From contig JBJFGR010000072.1 in the NCBI GenBank assembly GCA_051892875.1, positions 1-12,450 on the forward strand: a stretch of 12,450 nt of DNA, in the 5' to 3' direction. The notes below the pieces were generated by a model. It searched no databases and was not told the DNA's origin. It saw only the letters and a program-made list of their open reading frames with translations. Both the position numbers and the translations under genes were made by a program. Below, piece after piece: positions 1-5,936 of this stretch (the stretch's first letter is position 1; each line of letters begins with the position of its first letter). The stretch comes from JBJFGR01 sp051892875 (GTDB lineage Bacteria > Pseudomonadota > Gammaproteobacteria > Enterobacterales > Succinivibrionaceae).

Positions 1-1
1 T

Positions 2-15
2 ATAAGTTAACTTAT
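2..15. repeat. 14-bp perfect palindrome at the window edge
   Basis: ATAAGTTAACTTAT is identical to its own reverse complement. It lies just upstream of the first (broken) gene, so it could be an operator-like site or part of a hairpin cut by the window edge. In such AT-rich DNA a chance palindrome is possible. Confidence 0.35.
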
Positions 16-28
16 CGTGATGGTTGTT

Positions 29-671
29 ATGAAATTGTCACTTATTATTAAAGTAAATTCATTAATGAACTGGATTTTTGGAGACAAGTCAGATGACCAG
101 TATGATTATGAAAATGCTGTTTATCGTATTCAGATGAATGAAGCACATTCTGAAGATTTGGAACTCAAGAAAAAGTTTGAAAAGGACCATCCTGTTGATG
201 CAGTAGAGTCACTTGAAACAGTAAATAAGTTGATTGCAAATAAGAAGGGAAAGCCTCTTAGTGCAGTTGAAGAGCTCAAATTTGTAAAGCCCAATCGACA
301 TGTTGGCGAAGATATTTTCTTTAATCCATTTACTGGTTCCATTTACTGGTTCTTACGAACATCAAGATGAAAATGGTAATTGGGTTGAAGGTCCTGCTCT
401 TGGGCATGGATATGAAGGCGGATTTGAATATAATTTGATTGGTGAAGCAGATGTTATAGTTTATTATGCATATCCACATCCTGACAAAAATGTAATGGAA
501 AATAATAGAATGCTTGGTAGGGTATTTGGTGAAAAAATCATTCCAGTTTTGAAAGAAAAGGAATATATTAAGGAAGTGACAAATCTTGACACTATCCTCC
601 CATTTGTAAACAATTATTTACAGAACATGAAAAAAGCACTCAAGGAAGCCCAAATTAAATCTATTTCTTGA
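29..671 (+). pseudogene. Unknown phage gene broken by a 13-bp tandem duplication (frameshift)
   Basis: Two overlapping reading frames read as one protein if one copy of a 13-bp tandem repeat (325-337 and 338-350) is removed. The join then reads NPFTGSYEHQDENGNWVEG and continues to the TGA at 669-671. As it stands, the upstream frame runs into NPFTGSIYWFLRTSR and stops at about 370. The restored protein would have about 209 residues from the ATG at 29, or about 197 from the ATG at 65; neither start has a clear Shine-Dalgarno site. The N-terminal part is charged, and the C-terminal part has a likely folded segment around EADVIVYYAYPHPDKNV followed by a helical tail. I do not recognise the family. 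The break could be a real inactivating mutation, a phase-variable repeat, or an assembly or sequencing error; the sequence alone cannot tell these apart. Confidence 0.7.
325..352 (+). repeat. 13-bp tandem duplication causing the frameshift
   Basis: The unit TCCATTTACTGGT occurs at 325-337 and again at 338-350, followed by TC as the start of a third copy. Thirteen is not a multiple of three, so the second copy shifts the frame. Removing one copy restores a continuous ORF across the junction. Confidence 0.9.
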
Positions 672-857
672 TGAAAACTGGCTATTTTGGGACATTTTTC
701 GCCCAGGAGACGATTTAGTTCTTAGGCCCATATAAAAAAGCCCTGGAGCGCTCTTTGGCGGCCTGGTTTTGTAAACAATATTTTACAAAAATAGGGGTTT
801 CCAAAAGGTCCATAATTACTTATATTTTACTTGTTAAAATAAAAGAGATTAAGAATT
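672..857. other. Intergenic stretch with an atypical GC-rich patch
   Basis: No convincing gene is visible here; a 15-codon frame begins at 671 (ATGA overlap with the preceding stop) and ends at about 718. Positions about 699-766 are much richer in G and C than the surrounding DNA. They contain short pairing blocks: CCAGG at 703-707 with CCTGG at 762-766, AGGCC at 724-728 with GGCCT at 760-764, and the palindrome GAGCGCTC at 746-753. The competing pairings suggest a structured RNA or a leftover of imported DNA, but no known RNA family is recognised. Confidence 0.35.
767..790. repeat. 9-bp perfect inverted repeat
   Basis: TTTTGTAAA (767-775) and TTTACAAAA (782-790) are separated by CAATAT. The stem is AT-rich and directly follows the GC-rich patch. 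It may be an operator or the end of a structured transcript. No poly-T tail makes it a textbook terminator. Confidence 0.5.
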
Positions 858-1040
858 ATGGCTAAGAATAAGAAAAATATCAAAGACTCTGCTATTAAAG
901 ACTTTGCTAAGGAAAATGAATGTATGCGTAATGAACGAATTGCTGGTACAAATAACGGCATGACGCTTCGCACCCGCTCCATTCCGAATAAGAAGAAGTA
1001 TACGAGAAAGCAGAAGCACTCTAACAAGGATTTTGAATAA
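858..1040 (+). CDS. Small basic phage protein (60 aa), unknown function
   Basis: This 60-residue protein begins MAKNKKN and is rich in lysine and arginine, with a strongly basic C-terminal part (PNKKKYTRKQKHSNK). It has no membrane segment, signal peptide or recognisable domain. The ATG at 858 has only a loose purine stretch (AAGAG) about 12 bases upstream. The basic tail suggests contact with nucleic acid or ribosome, which is inference from composition only. It stands alone between the GC-rich patch and the inverted repeat and promoter of the NAD operon. Short proteins with similar basic tails are common in phage genomes, which supports a real gene; the long antisense frames over it look like shadows. 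Confidence 0.6.
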   Translation: MAKNKKNIKDSAIKDFAKENECMRNERIAGTNNGMTLRTRSIPNKKKYTRKQKHSNKDFE

Positions 1041-1075
1041 ATTGCTTTCATACAAAAATTAAAAATCTTGGATCA

Positions 1076-1098
1076 TTTAGAAAATTTTACATTCTAAA
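1076..1098. repeat. 7-bp inverted repeat just upstream of the NAD-operon promoter
   Basis: TTTAGAA (1076-1082) pairs with TTCTAAA (1092-1098) across a 9-base loop. It ends three bases before the TTGACA at 1102. It may be an operator for the downstream promoter or a weak end signal for the gene at 858. Confidence 0.35.
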
Positions 1099-1130
1099 GG
1101 GTTGACAAAATACATAATTTTTAATAAATT
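1099..1130 (+). promoter_or_regulatory. Sigma-70-like (probably early) promoter of the NAD-salvage operon
   Basis: A perfect -35 TTGACA lies at 1102-1107. A 17-base gap separates it from TAAATT at 1125-1130, which matches 4 of 6 bases of the -10 consensus. The surrounding 11-mer GGGTTGACAAA recurs at 3586, also upstream of a gene, so it looks like a used promoter class rather than chance. Transcription would start around 1137, just ahead of the ribosome binding site at 1143-1146. Confidence 0.6.
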
Positions 1131-1155
1131 TACATCAAAAAAAGGAAAAACAAAT

Positions 1156-1692
1156 ATGAAGACACTAATTGGTATTGATATTCAGCCTGATTTTATTACA
1201 GGCGCACTCGCAAACAAGGACGCTGAAGCAATTATTCCTGATATTGTTGAATATATCAAAAATTGGCAGGGTCCAGTTGTATTCACTCGTGACACTCACG
1301 TTGATGGAATTTATGAAAATTCTTTGGAAGGTAAGTATCTTCCTGCAGATAAGGGCTTGAAGCATTGTATTCATGGCACCGAGGGTTGGATGGTTCGACA
1401 GGATGTCGCAAACGCTGCTGGTGCAAAGGTTCAGGGTGTAATTGATAAGCCTACGTTTGGATATATGGATTGGAACAACGAAGGTCTTCAGCGTATTATC
1501 GCACAGGCTGAAGAAATTGTTTTGATTGGTTTTTGCACTGAAATTTGTGTACTTGCCAATGCTGTAATTCTCCGTGCAATGTTCCCTGATAAGCCTATTA
1601 AGGTCATCGCTAAGCTCACTGAAGGTGTGACAAAGGAAGCAAAGGAACATGCTCTTGCTGTTCTTCGTGCACAGGAAATCGAAGTAATTTAA
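1156..1692 (+). CDS. pncA: Nicotinamidase-like cysteine hydrolase (isochorismatase superfamily)
   Basis: The 178-residue protein has the isochorismatase/nicotinamidase layout. The opening strand carries the catalytic aspartate D8 (LIGIDIQPDF), a metal-site-like D46/H48 lies in TRDTH, the nicotinamidase-type block KHCIHGTEGW spans 69-78, the catalytic lysine K98 is in DKPTF, and the nucleophile C131 is in GFCTEICV. Nicotinamidases convert nicotinamide to nicotinic acid plus ammonia, the first step of deamidating NAD+ salvage. The adjacent NAD synthetase supports this specific role over other members of the superfamily. I chose the ATG at 1156, which is preceded by AAGGA, over a TTG at 1102 that lies inside the promoter. 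The next gene follows after 17 bases, so the two are probably co-transcribed. Substrate specificity is inferred. Confidence 0.85.
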   Translation: MKTLIGIDIQPDFITGALANKDAEAIIPDIVEYIKNWQGPVVFTRDTHVDGIYENSLEGKYLPADKGLKHCIHGTEGWMVRQDVANAAGAKVQGVIDKPTFGYMDWNNEGLQRIIAQAEEIVLIGFCTEICVLANAVILRAMFPDKPIKVIAKLTEGVTKEAKEHALAVLRAQEIEVI

Positions 1693-1709
1693 TAACAAAG
1701 GAAGAAAAA

Positions 1710-2486
1710 ATGAAGACTCTGACTCGTAATTGTGTTAACTGGACGAAGTCTATTCTTGAAAAGAATCATCAGACAAAGGTAGTTATTGGAATTTCTGGTG
1801 GAAAGGATAGTTCTGTAGTCGCTGCAATTTGTGCAAAAGCAATTGGTCCAGAAAATGTAATTGGTGTAATGATGCCATGCGGTATTCAAAAGGATATTGG
1901 AGACAGTCAGAAGCTTATTGATTTTCTTGGAATCAAGAGCACTACAGTCAATATTGGAAATGCATTCAATGACCTTTGTAATGCAATTAACTTGGGTGTA
2001 GAGCTTAGTTATGATACTAAGACTAATCTTCCTGCTCGTCTTCGTATGAGCACTTTGTATGCAGTTGCTCAGACTGTTGGTGGATTTGTTGCAAATACTT
2101 GTAATTTGAGTGAAGATTATGCTCCAGGTGGATATGCAACATTATTTGGTGATAATGCTGGAAGTTTTGCACCAATTCAAGATATGACAGTATCTGAAGT
2201 TATTGAAGTAGGTGAAGATTTAGGTTTGCCTTATAATTTGTTGCATAAAACACCAATTGATGGATTGCAACCATTATCGGATGAAGAAAAGATTGCAAAA
2301 CAAACTGGTATTAAAGGATGGACTTATGCTCGATTTGATAAACTTATTAGAGGTGAAAAACATGATTTTACACCAGAAGAAGTTGAAATTTTAAGAAAGG
2401 GCGCACAAGCTGGTAAGTTTAAGCGTGATATTGTACAAATTCCTAAATTTAAGACTCATCGGCCCAATATTTTTGATGTCCTATAA
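1710..2486 (+). CDS. nadE: NH3-dependent NAD+ synthetase
   Basis: The 258-residue protein carries the PP-loop ATP-binding motif SGGKDSS (29-35) of N-type ATP pyrophosphatases. It also has the NadE-like block GGYATLFGDNAGSFAPI followed by a DMTVSEV helix. NadE joins ammonia to nicotinate adenine dinucleotide with ATP, giving NAD+. There is no glutaminase domain, and the length fits the ammonia-dependent form. The ribosome binding site AAGGA precedes the ATG at 1710. Coupled to the nicotinamidase-like gene upstream, it supplies the first and last steps of Preiss-Handler salvage. The two middle steps (PncB and NadD) are not in the window and would come from the host or from elsewhere on the phage. 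A phage NadE fits replenishing NAD+ during infection, including after attack by NADase defences; that role is inferred. Confidence 0.92.
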   Translation: MKTLTRNCVNWTKSILEKNHQTKVVIGISGGKDSSVVAAICAKAIGPENVIGVMMPCGIQKDIGDSQKLIDFLGIKSTTVNIGNAFNDLCNAINLGVELSYDTKTNLPARLRMSTLYAVAQTVGGFVANTCNLSEDYAPGGYATLFGDNAGSFAPIQDMTVSEVIEVGEDLGLPYNLLHKTPIDGLQPLSDEEKIAKQTGIKGWTYARFDKLIRGEKHDFTPEEVEILRKGAQAGKFKRDIVQIPKFKTHRPNIFDVL

Positions 2487-2522
2487 ATCTACAAAAAGAT
2501 TGCAACTATGATGGATGTCTAA

Positions 2523-2777
2523 ATGAAAATTCCAACAGAATATCAAGACAGATATATGTGGCCTAAGTGGCTTCGTATTATTCAAGGTGTTCTACTTGTA
2601 TTGAATGCTTTGCTTGTAATTCTTGCTGTTTTTACTTGTACATTTTCGCCCATATTTGTGACCAATGTTCTGTGGGCTGGATTTTTTGGATATTGTACAT
2701 ATCAGAATGTTAAGACTACAAATGAAATTAAGGCAGAATTAGCAGAAATTTCCGTGGAAGATACACGAAAGGGTTAA
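2523..2777 (+). CDS. Small membrane protein with two predicted helices (84 aa)
   Basis: Two hydrophobic stretches, at about residues 17-39 (IIQGVLLVLNALLVILAVFT) and 43-60 (PIFVTNVLWAGFFGYC), look like a membrane hairpin. A short charged tail follows (about 62-84). No family is recognised. It lies 36 bases after nadE and one base before the next gene, which argues for membership of the same operon. The aromatic, charged N-terminus (YQDRYMWPKW) would face the side on which the protein starts. A role at the host inner membrane during infection is plausible, but nothing in the sequence identifies it. Confidence 0.75.
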   Translation: MKIPTEYQDRYMWPKWLRIIQGVLLVLNALLVILAVFTCTFSPIFVTNVLWAGFFGYCTYQNVKTTNEIKAELAEISVEDTRKG

Positions 2778-2778
2778 T

Positions 2779-3210
2779 ATGGATTTTGTCGATAAAGTAT
2801 ATGATTTGAAATTGCTTGCAGATAAGTATGGCTTAATTCTGCATAAACTGAGTTACTTGAAATACGTATACACTATAAATGATGATTTGTGTAAAGACGA
2901 ATTCTTTGGTTATACATTTAATTATGAAGGACGTCCAGTCGAACTTTGGTTTCCTAAAAAATGGCATTATGATGAAACAGGTCATTTTAAAGTTAAAGAA
3001 TACTTCTATCATTACCGTGGAGAATCTAAAAATTGGTATGATAGACTTTTAAATCAGACTTGGTTTTGGAAGTGGAAAGTGCATAAAATTGATAAGCTTC
3101 TAAATAAGACAATTAAGAATTGTACTAAAATTAGAAAGAAGCGCAAAGAAGAAGATATTAAACTTATTGCTATTAAAGGCGACCAAGAATTTGTCGCAAA
3201 GAAGGACTAA
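2779..3210 (+). CDS. Unknown protein (143 aa), basic C-terminal half
   Basis: This 143-residue protein is rich in aromatic residues in its first 100 positions (runs such as YFYHYRGESKNWYDRLL and WFWKWKVHKIDKLL) and then becomes very lysine-rich (KIRKKRKEEDIK). There is no signal peptide or membrane helix. AAAGGG lies 4 bases upstream of the ATG. It is packed between the membrane protein (1-base gap) and the secreted protein (no gap), so the three are almost certainly co-expressed with nadE. The amphipathic aromatic segment could lie on a membrane or bind nucleic acid; I do not recognise a family. Confidence 0.7.
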   Translation: MDFVDKVYDLKLLADKYGLILHKLSYLKYVYTINDDLCKDEFFGYTFNYEGRPVELWFPKKWHYDETGHFKVKEYFYHYRGESKNWYDRLLNQTWFWKWKVHKIDKLLNKTIKNCTKIRKKRKEEDIKLIAIKGDQEFVAKKD

Positions 3211-3558
3211 ATGAAAAAGATTTTATTCGTATTCGCATTGATGGTTGGAGTTGCATTTGCTCATCCGTCTCATCACAAGCATGTTCCTCCGCCACCTACA
3301 CCAAGGTATGTGTCAGCTTATACAGTTGTCACACCAAATGGATATATTGAATATGTCCGTCCAAGGACACAAACATATATTGTCCTTCCACAAGTACAGA
3401 CAAAGTTAGTTGTTTGTAATAAGGAAACGAATACTTGTGATACGTTTGTAAATCCAGATTATAAGATTTATTACGATGAGCTTGTTGTAAGTACTCCAGC
3501 GGGCACTATGATTTATGACCGCGATGACTATACAGTCAACATTTCTCAAAGTAGATAA
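3211..3558 (+). CDS. Small secreted/periplasmic phage protein (115 aa)
   Basis: A textbook Sec signal peptide opens the protein: MKK, a hydrophobic core (ILFVFALMVGV), and a probable signal peptidase I site after AFA at residue 17. The mature part starts HPSHHKHVPPPPTPR, a histidine- and proline-rich linker. About 75 residues of likely beta-rich sequence follow, with two cysteines five residues apart (VVCNKETNTCD) that could form a disulfide after export. There is no lipobox. AAGGA lies 5 bases ahead of the ATG, which directly abuts the previous stop. Export during infection suggests a role in the envelope, such as superinfection exclusion or a periplasmic effector; the exact function is unknown. 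Confidence 0.8.
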   Translation: MKKILFVFALMVGVAFAHPSHHKHVPPPPTPRYVSAYTVVTPNGYIEYVRPRTQTYIVLPQVQTKLVVCNKETNTCDTFVNPDYKIYYDELVVSTPAGTMIYDRDDYTVNISQSR

Positions 3559-3585
3559 GAATTTTTGGATAAAATGTATTTTGCA

Positions 3586-3617
3586 GGGTTGACAAAGATG
3601 ATTTAATTAATTACATT
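3586..3617 (+). promoter_or_regulatory. Sigma-70-like (probably early) promoter before the DUF2828 gene
   Basis: TTGACA at 3589-3594 is followed after 17 bases by TACATT at 3612-3617 (4 of 6 matches to TATAAT). The 11-mer GGGTTGACAAA is identical to that at 1099-1109, so two operons appear to share a promoter class. Transcription would begin near 3624. Confidence 0.6.
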
Positions 3618-3635
3618 TAGCTCTGTAAAAAATCA

Positions 3636-3746
3636 ATGAAGCAATTTAAGATACATACAGCAATTTACCGCATTATTTGCTCAATAATAATATTGTATCT
3701 TGTTTTAGATTTTAACAACAACATAAAAAAGAATCTAGTTATATAG
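3636..3746 (+). CDS. Possible 36-aa single-helix membrane peptide
   Basis: A short frame between the promoter and the DUF2828 gene encodes 36 residues: a basic start (MKQFKIHTAIYR), a hydrophobic stretch (IICSIIILYLVL) and a polar, basic tail. The stop TAG lies ten bases before the ATG of the next gene. There is no clear ribosome binding site, and none of the confident genes here ends in TAG, so it may be a chance frame in AT-rich DNA. Confidence 0.3.
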   Translation: MKQFKIHTAIYRIICSIIILYLVLDFNNNIKKNLVI

Positions 3747-3756
3747 AGTGAAAATA

Positions 3757-5277
3757 ATGGCAGCAGATTTATTCGCTGAAGTTAAGAAGATTTTGGACAA
3801 CGCAAAGTCCATTACTGAAAATGGTGCAGTTGGTTATCAGACTACTGGTAAGGCACTATTGGATATGAATTTTAAGGTTTCTTCATATAGAAACCGCTCT
3901 GAATCCGAAATTTTGGGTGATTTTATTAAGGCTCTTGCTGAAGACCCAGTTTTGGCATTGAAGTGGGCATTCTACGTCGGTGATATTCGTGACGGATTGG
4001 GTGAACGTAGATTGTTCCGTATTTTAATCAAGTATATTTTGCAGTCTCGTAAGGACTTGATTAAGTATGTCAGTGAATTTAACCGATTTGATTCTTTGTT
4101 TGTTTTGTTTGATACTGATGCAGAATCTGATATGATTGACTTTGTCAAGAATCAGTTGTCTGTTGATATGAAGGCTTGTGCTTCCGGCCAGTCCGTATCT
4201 TTGCTTGCAAAGTGGATGCCTTCTATCAATACTTCATCTGAACAGACTAAGGCATTGGCTCGTCGTTTCATCGCAGCATTGGGTGTAAATGATAAGCAGT
4301 ATCGTAAGATGTTGTCTAAGTTGCGTTCTAAGATTGACGTGACTGAAATCAAGATGTGTTCTGGTGATTGGGACAAGATTGACTATCAGAAGGTTCCTTC
4401 TAAGGCAAACTTGAATTATAAGGATGCATTCTTGAGGCATGACGAAGCACGTCGTCGTGAATTTTTGAGCAAGTTGGAAAAGAGTGAAGCAAAGATTAAC
4501 TCTGCTGTAAACTTCCCACATGAAATCCTTTATAAGTACCGTTCTCAGAACCGGTACAATAAGGATGTAGCTCTTGAACAGATGTGGAAGGCTCTTCCAA
4601 ACACAGTAGGCGATAAGCCAGTAATCGTTGTTCGCGATGGTTCTGGTTCTATGGGCTCTTGTGTTGGTGGTTCAAATGTTTCCGCATTGGATGTTGCAAC
4701 AGCTCTTGCAATTTACTTTGCAGAACGTTTGCCAGCAGGTCCATACAAGGACAAGTTCATTACCTTCTCCATGAAGCCAAAGTTCGTAAATTTGGGTGGA
4801 TTGAAGGACTTGAAGGATAAGATCCGGTTGGCATGGCGTGAATCTGAATGTGCTAATACTAACGTAGAAGCTGTATTCGATTTGTTGCTTGAAGCCGCAA
4901 AGAACGGTCATATCGCTCAGAAGGATATTCCTACTGTTTTGATTTTGTCCGATATGGAATTTGATTCTTGTGCATGTTCTAATTCAACTAGAGGTAATGG
5001 TTGGTGGTCCAGTGCAATGAACAAGTCTGAACAGAAGTCTTTGTTTGAAAACATTGCCGCAAAGTGGAAGAGAGCAGGATATGTATTGCCAAAGTGTGTA
5101 TTCTGGAATATCTGTGGCAGAACTGATACTATTCCAGTTAAGGAAAACGAAGCTGGTGTAGCACTTGTCTCAGGTTTCTCTGTAAACACTGCAAAGATGG
5201 TTATGTCTAACAAGTTAGACCCATACGAAATCTTGAAGGAAACTTTGAACGCACCACGCTACGACGTGATCAAGTAA
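3757..5277 (+). CDS. DUF2828 family protein: Ro60/TROVE-like helical domain plus vWA domain
   Basis: The protein is 506 residues long from the ATG at 3757, which is favoured by AGAG 6-9 bases upstream; a GTG at 3748 would add three residues. Residues about 1-270 are helical and carry signatures I associate with DUF2828: VGDIRDGLGERRLFR, WMPSIN, YRKMLSKLR, and MCSGDWDKIDYQKVPSKAN. Residues about 285-490 form a von Willebrand A domain with a metal-site motif DGSGSM (D294, S296, S298), a threonine in NTNVE (T368), and LSDMEFD (D399). The architecture parallels Ro60/Rsr, ring-shaped proteins that bind the ends of misfolded RNAs and Y RNAs. An RNA quality-control or RNA-remodelling role is inferred from that similarity. 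It has its own TTGACA promoter and is followed by strong RNA hairpins. Codon use (GCA, TTG, AAG) resembles its neighbours. Confidence 0.85.
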   Translation: MAADLFAEVKKILDNAKSITENGAVGYQTTGKALLDMNFKVSSYRNRSESEILGDFIKALAEDPVLALKWAFYVGDIRDGLGERRLFRILIKYILQSRKDLIKYVSEFNRFDSLFVLFDTDAESDMIDFVKNQLSVDMKACASGQSVSLLAKWMPSINTSSEQTKALARRFIAALGVNDKQYRKMLSKLRSKIDVTEIKMCSGDWDKIDYQKVPSKANLNYKDAFLRHDEARRREFLSKLEKSEAKINSAVNFPHEILYKYRSQNRYNKDVALEQMWKALPNTVGDKPVIVVRDGSGSMGSCVGGSNVSALDVATALAIYFAERLPAGPYKDKFITFSMKPKFVNLGGLKDLKDKIRLAWRESECANTNVEAVFDLLLEAAKNGHIAQKDIPTVLILSDMEFDSCACSNSTRGNGWWSSAMNKSEQKSLFENIAAKWKRAGYVLPKCVFWNICGRTDTIPVKENEAGVALVSGFSVNTAKMVMSNKLDPYEILKETLNAPRYDVIK

Positions 5278-5297
5278 AATTTCTAAAAAGAAAAAGA

Positions 5298-5305
5298 TAT
5301 AAATA
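5298..5305 (+). promoter_or_regulatory. T4-type late promoter TATAAATA before hsp20
   Basis: An exact TATAAATA is followed by AAG. In T4 this octamer is the -10 element read by the gp55 late sigma, with a start site about 6 bases downstream, here near 5311. It is placed for the hsp20 gene. Confidence 0.65.
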
Positions 5306-5307
5306 AA

Positions 5308-5333
5308 GTGAACATGAGAGCTTCCATGTTCAC
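5308..5333 (+). terminator. 9-bp perfect hairpin after the DUF2828 gene (terminator-like)
   Basis: GTGAACATG (5308-5316) and CATGTTCAC (5325-5333) pair perfectly across the 8-base loop AGAGCTTC. CTTGTTTTA follows, a weak T-rich tail. It may end the DUF2828 transcript, or form the 5' end of a structured leader made from the late promoter at 5298. Confidence 0.6.
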
Positions 5334-5357
5334 CTTGTTTTACGAACTGAAAACAAG
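5334..5357 (+). ncRNA. Second perfect hairpin, directly adjoining the first; structured leader or small RNA
   Basis: CTTGTTTT (5334-5341) pairs perfectly with AAAACAAG (5350-5357) across the 8-base loop ACGAACTG. The stem starts at the very next base after the first hairpin, so the two could stack end to end. A weaker third pairing (GAGAT with GTCTC) occurs at about 5376-5394. This lies between a Ro-like protein gene and hsp20. It may be the hsp20 leader or a small RNA; no known family is recognised. Confidence 0.4.
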
Positions 5358-5409
5358 TCTATAAACCTGAAGCAGAGATACATTATTGGTCTCAAAGGAT
5401 AATTAAATT

Positions 5410-5820
5410 ATGAGTGATTTTTCCGCAGAAATTAACAATTTTGTTGATACAGTAAACAAGGCATTTGGTCTTGCACAGATGGAATTTGGTATTCCACAGA
5501 ACATTATACGCAATGATGATGGCTCTTGGACTATCGAAATCGCTGTTGTTGGATTGACAAAGGACGACTTGAAGTTAACATCTGAAGTTGTCGATGGCAA
5601 ATTGCGCTTGGTCGTAGAAAACAAGAATGTTAATAAGACAAAGGATATTCCAGAAACAAATTACAAGGATCATCGCATTAAGTTCTTTAAGAAGGCTTCT
5701 TGGACAATTTCTAGTGATTTGGACTTGGATGGCATGAAGGCAAAGGTAGAAAATGGTTTAATGACTATTACTATCCCAGTTGCTGCAAAAGCCAAACCTA
5801 ATGAATATTCTATTGAATAA
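5410..5820 (+). CDS. hsp20: Small heat-shock protein (Hsp20/alpha-crystallin family)
   Basis: The protein has 136 residues with an alpha-crystallin domain at about 33-126. It opens with a GSWTIEIAVVGLTKDDLKL strand pair, passes through a central loop, and ends with the family signature AKVENGLMTITIP. A short N-terminal arm (1-30) and a C-terminal tail (KPNEYSIE) flank it; the usual IxI motif of the tail is not obvious. Such proteins hold unfolding proteins in an ATP-independent way, and related proteins are known in T4-like cyanophages, where a role in virion or scaffold folding has been proposed. AAAGGA lies about 11 bases before the ATG. It has a late promoter at 5298 and a strong terminator at 5851, so it is likely a single-gene late transcript. 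Confidence 0.9.
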   Translation: MSDFSAEINNFVDTVNKAFGLAQMEFGIPQNIIRNDDGSWTIEIAVVGLTKDDLKLTSEVVDGKLRLVVENKNVNKTKDIPETNYKDHRIKFFKKASWTISSDLDLDGMKAKVENGLMTITIPVAAKAKPNEYSIE

Positions 5821-5850
5821 GCTGAAAAAGCAGTTCAGGAATTTTCTTAC

Positions 5851-5884
5851 AAGAATATGGAGTTAAATCCATATTCTTTTTTAT
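5851..5884 (+). terminator. Rho-independent terminator after hsp20
   Basis: AAGAATATGGA (5851-5861) pairs perfectly over 11 bp with TCCATATTCTT (5868-5878) across GTTAAA, and the T-run continues to 5882. The next late promoter follows at once. Confidence 0.85.
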
Positions 5885-5888
5885 ATTA

Positions 5889-5896
5889 TATAAATA
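5889..5896 (+). promoter_or_regulatory. T4-type late promoter TATAAATA
   Basis: An exact TATAAATA followed by AAGTA, between the hsp20 terminator and the acidic protein gene at 5937. The expected start site is near 5902, giving a leader of about 35 bases with AGGAG. Confidence 0.7.
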
Positions 5897-5936
5897 AAGT
5901 AGAAACTTTTAATTATATGTATAAAAGGAGAATTCA

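Noticed and set aside
1102..1155. Upstream TTG start for the nicotinamidase
   Set aside because: The TTG is the -35 element of the promoter itself. The ATG at 1156 has AAGGA upstream and begins the conserved fold.
1165..1698. Long antisense frame (177 codons) opposite the nicotinamidase gene
   Set aside because: It mirrors a well-conserved coding frame, has no promoter or ribosome binding site, and its translation is low-complexity and cysteine-rich, as usual for shadows.
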